A DNA stretch of 5,793 nucleotides from NCBI GenBank assembly GCA_003161835.1, contig PMNO01000207.1, forward strand, positions 1 to 5,793. Direction: 5' to 3'. Under the pieces are notes generated by a model. The model worked only from the letters and a program-made list of their open reading frames with translations. It searched no databases and was not told the origin of the DNA. Shown one piece after another: positions 1 through 5,793 of this stretch. The DNA is from Myxococcales bacterium (lineage in GTDB: Bacteria > Myxococcota_A > Polyangia > Fen-1088). The first letter of the stretch is position 1; each line of letters opens with the position of its first letter. Made by a program: the position numbers and the translations under genes.

Positions 1-301
1 GGGATCGAGGCGAGTCATCGGACGATCGTACACCTGCCCGCACTGAGGATGGTCCACCATCTCATAGCTGCGAACCGACGAAGGTATCTGAAGGGCACTC
101 CGCCGAATCGGCCACGTAGGTGATGCCAGGGACTGCGCCACCAGATCGGGATTGGCACCCGCCTCGATGCAGTCCCACAGAGCGCAGTGGACGGTCGTAA
201 CGGGATGGCACCAAACCGCGATCGACGTCGGCGACCTCAGCGTGAAGGACAGGCGTACCCTCACAGCCGCTCCGCCGCCACCGTGGTAGCCTTTCGTTCC
301 C
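1..301. other. Left flank with no assignable gene
   Basis: I see no convincing gene here. All three forward frames contain stops. One reverse frame is open from an ATG at 303-301 to position 1 without a stop, giving about 101 codons; its start overlaps the antitoxin ATG because CATG reads as ATG on both strands. The conceptual product has a glycine run near its start and several Trp, Cys and His residues, and I do not recognise it. It could be the 5' part of a divergent gene, a decayed gene, or a chance open frame of the kind common in GC-rich DNA. I see no clear promoter for the downstream toxin-antitoxin pair; a TAGCCT at 287-292 resembles a -10 box but lacks a good -35 partner. Confidence 0.4.
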
Positions 302-556
302 ATGGCGACGCCGGAAACCAAAAGGCCAAACACGCTCGAAGAGGCCCTGAAGGAACTTACGATCGACCCGTCTCATGCCGTTCGTGCGCGGATCGGCCAA
401 CTCGAGATCGAGCTGCGTGTGGTTGGAGGAGAGGACAAGGGCGTCAATTCCCTTGAGGCAAGCGCCGGAGGCTGGGCGGACCTCTTGGACTGCGAAGCGT
501 TCGAACGGGACGTTTATGAGCGGCGGCACCGGCCTCGGCGCGCGGCCGGTCTGTGA
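302..556 (+). CDS. Antitoxin-like small protein paired with a PIN-domain toxin
   Basis: This encodes an 84-residue protein, probably the antitoxin that binds and inhibits the PIN toxin encoded next. The support is mainly context: a small gene directly upstream of a vapC-like gene, with stop and start overlapping by four bases (GTGA, 553-556). Residues 11-41 form a Leu/Glu/Arg-rich segment containing TLEEAL and IDPSHAVRARIG. The C-terminal part has a lone Trp58 followed by an acidic/aromatic stretch ending DVYERR (residues 70-75), a type of tail common in antitoxins, where it usually wraps the toxin. The last residues are Arg-rich. I see no clear AbrB, ribbon-helix-helix or Phd-type DNA-binding domain, so autoregulation is uncertain. 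The start is secure: an in-frame TAG at 287-289 leaves this ATG as the only start codon. No Shine-Dalgarno sequence precedes it, so translation may be leaderless or weak. The family name is not recognised. Confidence 0.75.
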   Translation: MATPETKRPNTLEEALKELTIDPSHAVRARIGQLEIELRVVGGEDKGVNSLEASAGGWADLLDCEAFERDVYERRHRPRRAAGL

Positions 557-963
557 GCGTCCCGGCGCTCCGCTACTTGATTGACACTGGTTGGGTCATC
601 CGGCACCTGCGCGGGCGGACAGAGTACACGATGCGCTTGGCCGGGTTGGCGTCGTCGGGACTGGCGGTCAGTGTGGTCACGCTGGCCGAACTGCTGGAAG
701 GCGTAGAGCGATCGTCTGACCCTGGCCGAGCGCGTGTCGCGCTGGACGCGTTCATGGCGGGCGTCCAGGTCTTGCCCGCCGCGGAAGACACCGCCCGGGC
801 GTTCGGCGAGCTGTCGGCAAAAATGCGCGCGGCGGGGAATCACCCTGGGGACTTCGATGTGTTGATCGCAGCCACGGCCATCGAGCATGGTCTCATCGTC
901 CTGACTACCGACGTCGACGACTTCTCTAGGTTTCCAAACCTGCAAATCATCACGACACCGTGA
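553..963 (+). CDS. vapC: VapC-like PIN-domain ribonuclease toxin
   Basis: This is a 136-residue PIN-domain protein, the usual length for VapC toxins. These are Mg2+/Mn2+-dependent endoribonucleases that cut tRNA or rRNA and arrest translation unless held by their antitoxin. The acidic active-site set appears complete: Asp11 in the N-terminal YLIDTGWVI strand, Glu46 in VTLAELLEG, Asp102 in FDVLIAATA, and Asp120 in VLTTDVDDF with nearby Asp122 and Asp123. The order and spacing match the PIN family, and the ending FPNLQII is typical of VapC C-termini. The start is GTG, overlapping the antitoxin stop codon; there is no obvious Shine-Dalgarno sequence, which fits translational coupling that keeps toxin output below antitoxin output. 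The cytoplasmic location and RNA target are inferred from the family; the exact RNA cannot be read from sequence. The stop lies about 15 bases from the end of the broken tRNA-Leu on the other strand. A solitary PIN nuclease is less likely given the paired small gene. Confidence 0.9.
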   Translation: MSVPALRYLIDTGWVIRHLRGRTEYTMRLAGLASSGLAVSVVTLAELLEGVERSSDPGRARVALDAFMAGVQVLPAAEDTARAFGELSAKMRAAGNHPGDFDVLIAATAIEHGLIVLTTDVDDFSRFPNLQIITTP

Positions 964-992
964 ACCCGGATGTCGGACCTTGAACCCCGATG
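961..992. repeat. Short direct repeat, 20-bp period, at the tRNA/toxin junction
   Basis: TGAACCCGGATG (961-972) recurs as TGAACCCCGATG (981-992), 11 of 12 bases identical, with starts 20 bases apart. The right copy is the 5' strand of the T arm plus the start of the T loop of the tRNA-Leu, read on the other strand. The left copy begins at the toxin stop codon. This could be a scar of recombination or slippage at the tRNA end, or coincidence. Confidence 0.6.
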
Positions 993-1047
993 GCTGTTAA
1001 CCGCTAGCACCTCAAGCTAGTGCGTCTACCAGTTCCGCCATCCTCGC
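979..1047 (-). tRNA. tRNA-Leu(GAG), apparently broken in the T loop
   Basis: Read on the minus strand, this matches a class II tRNA-Leu. The 5' acceptor strand is GCGAGGA (1047-1041), followed by TG and a D arm whose GCG/CGC stem pairs, with the invariant GG and GGTAGAC pattern. The anticodon arm has a perfect 5-bp stem, CTAGC/GCTAG, around the loop TTGAGGT, so the anticodon is GAG (1013-1011), which reads CUC and CUU leucine codons. A short variable arm (GGT/GCC) follows, then the T-arm start and TTCAAG of the T loop (984-979). Beyond that it diverges: the expected T-stem strand CCCCG or CCCGA and acceptor strand TCCTCGC are absent, and no CCA is present. A poor alternative T arm (TCGGG/TCCGA with an 8-base loop) can be drawn, but the acceptor then pairs badly. 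I read it as a 3'-truncated pseudo-tRNA; a very divergent functional tRNA extending to about 961 is the alternative. Confidence 0.75.
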
Positions 1048-1361
1048 GTTCTAAGTCGGCGGTATATATGGGCTTCCGCATGTGGCGTCAAGCGCCTGCG
1101 TGAACGCCGTGCCGCCGCCGATTTGGCCGGGTGGCGCGCGCGACCATCGGCCGGTCTTCGACACCCGTAAAGGTGGGCTCGGGGTCTGTTGCCTACACCC
1201 GCTCCAATGGCTGGCTTCTGATTCGGGTGGCGAAAATTGCTCAAGAATCACCCGCCCCGGTCGATTTCCAGGCGTCGGGACGGGGGAGGGCGGGGCTCTG
1301 GGAAGCCGGAATGAACCTTAACGTTCTTGGGACTGCGGCAGCGATATCGAGGCAAGCAACT
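1048..1361. other. Intergenic spacer between tRNA-Leu and a small hypothetical gene
   Basis: Apart from the tRNA promoter I see no gene here. Open frames exist on both strands but their products look like shadows. A forward frame open from 1131 runs into the small gene at 1362; its codons between 1311 and 1361 are AT-richer at third positions than those after 1362, so the upstream part is probably not translated. A perfect 6-bp inverted repeat, CGGGTG (1224-1229) and CACCCG (1249-1254), encloses 19 bases of lower GC content; it lacks a T-tract and does not look like a terminator. Confidence 0.5.
1063..1091 (-). promoter_or_regulatory. Sigma-70-type promoter of the tRNA-Leu gene
   Basis: On the minus strand a -35 box TTGACG (1091-1086) is followed by a 17-bp spacer and a -10 box TATATA (1068-1063). 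That is near consensus with the ideal spacing. Transcription would begin around 1056, about eight or nine bases before the tRNA 5' end at 1047, a normal leader for a tRNA gene. The A/T-rich -10 box stands out against the GC-rich surroundings. The promoter appears intact although the tRNA does not, and it points into the toxin gene in antisense. Confidence 0.75.
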
Positions 1362-1589
1362 ATGAAGAGTCCTAGCTTTCATTTTGTGTACGCGGGCGGC
1401 GTCCGCCGCGCGGTGGTGCCCGCGGGAGACATCCGGGGGGATATCGCCTTTCAGAACGATATCAACGCTTTGCTCGTGCGCCTGGACGGCACGAATCCGC
1501 CCCTGACGGCGCTCGGTTGGGTGCGCGAGCCCGTCGACGATCCGCTGCTTCGAATGACCGCGGTCTCCTCCGCGCGTCTCGCGTCTTGA
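1362..1589 (+). CDS. Small hypothetical protein
   Basis: This is a possible 75-residue protein that I do not recognise. I prefer the ATG at 1362 because GAGG (1349-1352) lies nine bases upstream, a good Shine-Dalgarno position, and because third-position GC rises to about three quarters from this point. An alternative ATG at 1311 in the same frame, with GGAAG upstream, would add 17 residues. The product mixes hydrophobic strand-like stretches (FHFVYAGG, NALLVRLDG, ALGWVREPV) with charged turns; there is no signal peptide or membrane segment and no motif I can name. It converges on the long TPR gene, with only 13 bases between the two stop codons and no visible terminator. It could be a real small gene or a chance open frame in GC-rich DNA. 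Confidence 0.4.
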   Translation: MKSPSFHFVYAGGVRRAVVPAGDIRGDIAFQNDINALLVRLDGTNPPLTALGWVREPVDDPLLRMTAVSSARLAS

Positions 1590-1602
1590 CGGCGGCGACG
1601 GC

Positions 1603-4600
1603 TCAGGCGGCCGCCGCGCGTACCGCGGCCGTGCCCACCTTTTCACGCAGGCGGAAGTAACTTTCGCTCACCGCGAACCGGAGCAAGCCACGCAGCACGT
1701 CGTGCTCGCGCGCCAGGCTCACGATCTCCTCCGGCGTCGCGTTCGGTTCAAGCTTGGCTTCGCGCAATACGCAGCGCACCGCCGCTCGCAGATCGCCGCA
1801 CAGCAACAGCGCTGTCCGGTTGCCGGTTTCCGCCACCGCCCGGCGCCACCGCACCGAGCTCCAGGACGTGGCTCCCATTTCTTGAAACACCTCCACCAGA
1901 CGCTTCGATACCTTGTAGGGCACGGCCTTGCGCAGGCTGGTGGCCTGCTCGCCGCCCGCGTCTTGGGCGGGTGCGCGGCGGCGCGCGTGTCGGGGATGGA
2001 ACGCACGCAGCACGTTTCCGAAGAGCTCGGTGAAGAGCTTGGGGCGAACGCCGGCGGCCAGAATGTATTCGGGACGCGTCAGCTCCAGCCCCCGCGCGAT
2101 CTCGAAGCGCATCTCGGCCAGCGGCGCGGTCAAGACTTCGGCGCCGAACACCAGCGCGGGCGGTGTTTGCACCACGATCTCCACCACCGACAGCTCGATG
2201 TCCTTCTTCACGTACAGCGTGGTGCGCTTGTTGCCCAGCGCCCGGGCGACGTGGCCGAACACCGTGGCCACATCGCTGTCCGACATCGGTGACACCTTGT
2301 CTCCGGCGGAAACCTCCAGGTCCTCCAGCCGCTCATTCAACAGATGGGGCGCGCCATCCCAGAGCAGCGTGAAGACTTCGGCCATCACGCTGGCCTCCGC
2401 TCCGCCGAGCACCCGGCGGTCGTCGTCGTTCAACATCGCCGCGTAGGAATCGTCCGCTTTCAATTCCGCGGCGGGGTGATTCTTCAGGAAGGTCTGGGTG
2501 GCCTCGTCCCGGCTGCCCAGCACGTCCGCCAGCTCGTACGCGCACCGCGCCGGATCCACCATCCCCCGTTCCGCGTAGGCACCCGCCAGCGCCCGAACGC
2601 TGTCCAAGCGCATGGGATCGGTCGTCACCAAACGGCGCAGATTCTCCAGCGCCGCGTCGGCATGTTGTGCCCGCGGCTCGTACAGGGGGGCGAGCGCGAT
2701 GCGGGCCGCGACGCGATCGGGATCAAGCTCCACCGCCTTCTCGAAAGCCAGTATCGCGGCGTCGGGATCCTTCTTCTGCTTGGCCTCGCCCAGGCGCTGC
2801 CACAGCGAGGCGCGCAGCTGTCGCGCGCTGGGCGTATCCGCGGGGGGCGGCAGGGTGGGCAGGGTGTCCGCCAGCCGCTTGCCGATCCTTTTTTGTTTGC
2901 CCTGCCGCGCCAGCAGATCGCACAGGCTGGCGAGCACCCCGTCGTCGTCCGGGTTGTCGGCGAAGGCGGCCTCCAGGAGCTCCAGGGCCTCCGCTCCCTC
3001 GCCGCGCGCCGCAATCATGGTGGCGGCCTCGCGCCGGCGCGCCGCGCGTTCCTTCGGATCCTGCACCAAGGAAATCAGAAGATTGGACGTGTGCGATGCC
3101 GCCTCCACATCGTCCCCGTCTCGCTGCAAGGCCAGCGCCTTCTCCAGAACTCCCATCTGGGCGTCGGTCGGTGGGGCGAACAACGCGATGGCCGATTCGT
3201 ACGTGGCGCGTGCCCGGGTTTTTTCGCCGGCGTCCAGGTACAGATCCCCGAGCTGTTCGAGTAGCACCACGCGCCCTTCGCGATCGCCCAGGGTTTCCAC
3301 CAGGCGCTCCAGATAGGTGCGCGCGGTGCCCTTGTCGCCGCGTTCGAGCGCCACGTCCGCGAGCGCGCGCAACGAGGGCGCATGATTTCCGTTCAACCCC
3401 AGCGCCGATTCGTACAAGCCGAGCGCCCGCTCGGGCCGGCGCATCTTCATTTCGGCCTGCGCGGCGTGCGCCAGACCGTCGGCCACTTCATTCGCCTGTC
3501 GCGCGGCATCGGGGTGGTCCGCCAGGCCGCCCAAGATCATGGTGACCTCGCGCCACTTGCCCGCGCGGAATCGATTCTCACCGAGGGCGAGCCGCGTCGA
3601 CAGGTGCCCCGGGGCCAGCCGATCGGCTTCCATCAGATGGCGGTGGGCTTCGTCGATACGTCCCAGGCGCTCGCTCACCTCGGCCAGGCGCATGTACAGG
3701 CGGGAGAGTTGCTCGGGATTGTTGCGCACCCGGCGTACCGCCTCGGTCAGGCGCTTCTCGGCCTGAGCCCACTGCCCGTCCTTGTAATAAATGTCGGCCG
3801 CGGTCAGCACGGCCGGGAGGTGATCGGGGGCCAGTTCCAGCGCGGCGTCCAGGTACTTCTGTGCCTCGACGCTGTCCGCGAAACCCTCCCAGAGGCAGCG
3901 GGCGAGATCGGTCAACACGATCGCGCGCCCCTCGGGGCTGTCCACCAGATCGAGCTGATTCTGCAAGCGGCGGCGTGCGTCCGCCCACTCGCCTTCGGTG
4001 GCATGCAGCGCCGCCAGCGCGCGCAGGGTGTCGAGGCTGGTCGGGTCACGTTCCAGCGCCTCTTCGAAGCACGCCCGCGCCTCGCCCGAATTGTTGGCCT
4101 GATCGCGATACACGCGCCCGGCTTCCAGCAGATTCTCCACCGCCAACGCGGGGTTCTTTTGCGCGTGGGCTTCGCGCCTGCGCGTGGCGGCGTAGGCCGC
4201 GAAGTGGTTCCCCTTCAGCTCGATCCGCGCCAGAGCCCCCAGCGCCCCGGGATCCTCGGGCGCGATCTCCAGCGCATCTTGCACCGCCTGGCGCGCGCCG
4301 GGCTCGTCGCCCAGATCGTCGGCGCGCACCGCGCTCAGCTCCAGCAGGAGCGGCACCGCTGGCGAGGGCCCCGCGGCGGCGGACCTCTTCTCGCCGCGGG
4401 CGGTCTCGATCAGCGTTCCGAGCGTGCGTGCCGCCTCATGCCCCAACCCCGCCCGGCGCAGATTGCGCACGAGGCCGCTCGCCAGCTCCGCGTCGGCGAG
4501 ACCGGCCGGACCGAGATCGCGTATCGCGGATGCGGCGGCGTCCGGATTGCCGAGGCGCTCCTCCAGAATCTGCGCGCGCCGCCGGATCAGGGCCGTGCGC

Positions 4601-5793
4601 GCGTCGCCGGTGGCCAGCTGGGCGCGGCGTTCGAGCACGGATTGCAAATCGTCCCAGTAGGCATGGACTTCGAACAGTCGGTCCAGGGCCGCCAGGGCTT
4701 CCTCGTCATCCGGATTCGCGGCGCGCATGGCCGCGAACGCTTCGATGGCCCGGCCCCCTTGGCCGAGCTCGCGCTCGAGCACGTCCGCCACCCGGAGGCG
4801 CAGCTTGCGCGCCTGGGCCGGGTCGGTCGTCAGATCGATCTCGCGCTGAAGAGCGTCCACCACCTTGGCCCACAGGCCCACGCGGCCGTAGAGGCGCGCC
4901 AGCGATTCGCAGGCAACGATCGTCTGATCTTGAGGGCGGGGCAGCGGTCCCGCGTCGTTGACCGTGTCTTCCGTGGCGGCTTCCGTGGCGGCTTCCGTGG
5001 CGCCGTCCGCAGCCTCGTCTTCGGCCTCGGCGACCAGACGTTCCCACGCATCGATGGCCTCGTAGGGCTTGTCCAGGAACTGCTCGTACAGGCCCGCCAG
5101 CTCCGCGAGCTTGGTGCGGCGCTCGGTCCCGGGCGACATCGGGAGGGCACTGGCAGCCATCCGACGTTCCAAGATCTCGGCCAGATCGCTCCAGCGTGCC
5201 TGCTCGCGCGTGATCCGCTCCAGCCGATCCAGGGCCTTTTCATCGTCGGGTTTCAGCGCCTGAATCGCGCGGTAGCGCTGCTCCGCCTGGTCGACCTGGC
5301 CCAGCGCCTCGCGAAAGCGCGCCACCTCGTGCTGGATCGCCACCGCCTGCTCGGCGGGCGCGAATTCGTCGATGGCGCCGAGGTAGATATCGCAGATCTC
5401 GTCCCATCGATTCTGTTCGGAGGCGATCCGTTCCAGCTCCGCGCGCACCGTTGGGTCGGTCGGATCCACGCGAAAGGCGCGCTCGAGAGCCGCCAGGGCC
5501 CGTTTGATGTCTTTTTGCCCGCGCTCCCAAACTTCCGCCTGCTTCAGCAAGTAGCGTTTGCGGGTGGCTGGCTCGTGGGCGGACAGCGTGTCGTACGCCT
5601 GCGCGAATTCCTCCCAGGGGGTCTCGAAGGGCATCGCAAACGGGACCCGCCGCCCGGCGGGCGCTGGCGGTGGGGTCGCGCGGCCTCCGGCAGGGGCTGC
5701 GGCGAGCGGGGGAGGCGGGGGCGCCGGCGTGAGGTCGCCGTCGGCCGCCTCCCTGTCATCGAGGCCCAGCTCCTCCAGCACCCCCGACGAGTC
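1603..5793 (-). CDS. Giant tetratricopeptide-repeat protein, N-terminus outside the window
   Basis: The frame stays open to the right edge, so the 1396 visible residues are a C-terminal portion; the GTG at 5781 is an internal Val codon as likely as a start. Counting from the edge, residues 22-47 are a Pro/Ala-rich linker. Residues of about 60-1110 hold at least ten TPR-type helical repeats, recognisable by cores such as ALERAFRVDPTDP, CFEEALERDPTS, YLDAALELAPDH and AFEKAVELDPDR, many followed by a second helix with a W (RW, EW, QW, KW) about 20 residues on. TPR arrays form superhelices that bind other proteins, so a scaffold role is the safest inference. An acidic Ala/Thr/Glu insert lies near residues 258-275. 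From about residue 1120 (2436 downward) the repeats stop and a non-TPR region of about 275 residues begins, including APLAEMRFEIARGLELTRPE and the later TALLLCGDLRAAVR. Similar C-terminal regions occur, as I recall, in long myxobacterial TPR proteins of unknown function. No signal peptide can be judged because the start is missing. Confidence 0.9.
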   Translation of the reverse strand, partial: DSSGVLEELGLDDREAADGDLTPAPPPPPLAAAPAGGRATPPPAPAGRRVPFAMPFETPWEEFAQAYDTLSAHEPATRKRYLLKQAEVWERGQKDIKRALAALERAFRVDPTDPTVRAELERIASEQNRWDEICDIYLGAIDEFAPAEQAVAIQHEVARFREALGQVDQAEQRYRAIQALKPDDEKALDRLERITREQARWSDLAEILERRMAASALPMSPGTERRTKLAELAGLYEQFLDKPYEAIDAWERLVAEAEDEAADGATEAATEAATEDTVNDAGPLPRPQDQTIVACESLARLYGRVGLWAKVVDALQREIDLTTDPAQARKLRLRVADVLERELGQGGRAIEAFAAMRAANPDDEEALAALDRLFEVHAYWDDLQSVLERRAQLATGDARTALIRRRAQILEERLGNPDAAASAIRDLGPAGLADAELASGLVRNLRRAGLGHEAARTLGTLIETARGEKRSAAAGPSPAVPLLLELSAVRADDLGDEPGARQAVQDALEIAPEDPGALGALARIELKGNHFAAYAATRRREAHAQKNPALAVENLLEAGRVYRDQANNSGEARACFEEALERDPTSLDTLRALAALHATEGEWADARRRLQNQLDLVDSPEGRAIVLTDLARCLWEGFADSVEAQKYLDAALELAPDHLPAVLTAADIYYKDGQWAQAEKRLTEAVRRVRNNPEQLSRLYMRLAEVSERLGRIDEAHRHLMEADRLAPGHLSTRLALGENRFRAGKWREVTMILGGLADHPDAARQANEVADGLAHAAQAEMKMRRPERALGLYESALGLNGNHAPSLRALADVALERGDKGTARTYLERLVETLGDREGRVVLLEQLGDLYLDAGEKTRARATYESAIALFAPPTDAQMGVLEKALALQRDGDDVEAASHTSNLLISLVQDPKERAARRREAATMIAARGEGAEALELLEAAFADNPDDDGVLASLCDLLARQGKQKRIGKRLADTLPTLPPPADTPSARQLRASLWQRLGEAKQKKDPDAAILAFEKAVELDPDRVAARIALAPLYEPRAQHADAALENLRRLVTTDPMRLDSVRALAGAYAERGMVDPARCAYELADVLGSRDEATQTFLKNHPAAELKADDSYAAMLNDDDRRVLGGAEASVMAEVFTLLWDGAPHLLNERLEDLEVSAGDKVSPMSDSDVATVFGHVARALGNKRTTLYVKKDIELSVVEIVVQTPPALVFGAEVLTAPLAEMRFEIARGLELTRPEYILAAGVRPKLFTELFGNVLRAFHPRHARRRAPAQDAGGEQATSLRKAVPYKVSKRLVEVFQEMGATSWSSVRWRRAVAETGNRTALLLCGDLRAAVRCVLREAKLEPNATPEEIVSLAREHDVLRGLLRFAVSESYFRLREKVGTAAVRAAAA
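4968..5003 (-). repeat. 12-bp tandem repeat, three copies, inside the TPR gene
   Basis: The unit CTTCCGTGGCGG (plus strand) occurs at 4968-4979 and 4980-4991 exactly and at 4992-5003 with one change in the last base. On the coding strand it gives the four-residue repeat ATEA/ATEA/ATED within an acidic linker between TPR blocks. Because the unit is a multiple of three, gain or loss of copies by slippage would change linker length without breaking the frame. Confidence 0.85.

Noticed and set aside
62..529. Reverse-strand open frame of 155 codons overlapping the antitoxin
   Set aside because: It lies antisense to the better-supported antitoxin gene, its product is Arg-rich and low in pattern, and it has no recognisable domain; it looks like a GC-rich shadow frame.
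302..963. Codon-use evidence for horizontal transfer of the toxin-antitoxin pair
   Set aside because: My hand count of third-position GC is about 70% for the antitoxin and 79% for the toxin, against roughly 80% in a few sampled stretches of the TPR gene; the contrast is too small to support transfer on its own.
954..974. Hairpin GACACC...GATGTC at the toxin stop as a terminator
   Set aside because: The stem is short and imperfect and no T-tract follows on either strand.
1224..1254. Inverted repeat CGGGTG/CACCCG as a terminator or operator
   Set aside because: The 19-base loop is large, there is no T-tract and nothing nearby links it to a regulator.
2344..3264. Forward-strand open frame of 306 codons opposite the TPR gene
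   Set aside because: Its composition (Arg, Gln, Gly, Val rich) mirrors the complementary TPR codons and no domain is visible.
3861..4961. Forward-strand open frame of 366 codons inside the TPR gene
   Set aside because: The product is almost entirely Arg, Pro and Ala, typical of the antisense frame of a GC-rich gene, while the minus strand encodes clear TPR repeats.

Overview
The base composition is high GC. The window is dominated by one very long, GC-rich gene for a multi-TPR protein with proline-rich linkers. That combination suggests a high-GC proteobacterium or relative, most likely a myxobacterium or another member of the Myxococcota. This is an inference from style of sequence, not from a diagnostic marker gene.

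Layout. Positions 1-301 hold no gene I can name; a reverse-strand frame stays open to the window edge but looks unlike a known protein. Positions 302-963 (+) carry a two-gene type II toxin-antitoxin module: a small 84-residue antitoxin-like protein, then a VapC-like PIN-domain toxin whose GTG start overlaps the antitoxin stop by four bases. Directly behind the toxin, on the minus strand, is a tRNA-Leu(GAG) gene (979-1047). Its 5' three-quarters is textbook, but it falls apart in the T loop and has no matching 3' acceptor strand. It still has a near-consensus sigma-70-type promoter (1063-1091). A short, apparently non-coding spacer follows, then a possible small hypothetical gene (1362-1589, +). 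This converges on the end of the long TPR gene (1603-5793, -), which runs off the right edge of the window.

How the parts may work together. The toxin and antitoxin form a self-contained stability or stress module with translational coupling. The broken tRNA beside it looks like a recombination scar of the kind left when mobile DNA uses a tRNA gene as its attachment site, so the module may have arrived that way; no integrase is present in the window. The surviving tRNA promoter points into the toxin gene from the opposite strand, so it could produce antisense RNA across the toxin. The TPR protein is separate from this and probably acts as a protein-protein scaffold; its conserved C-terminal non-TPR region of about 275 residues is the part most likely to hold a specific function.
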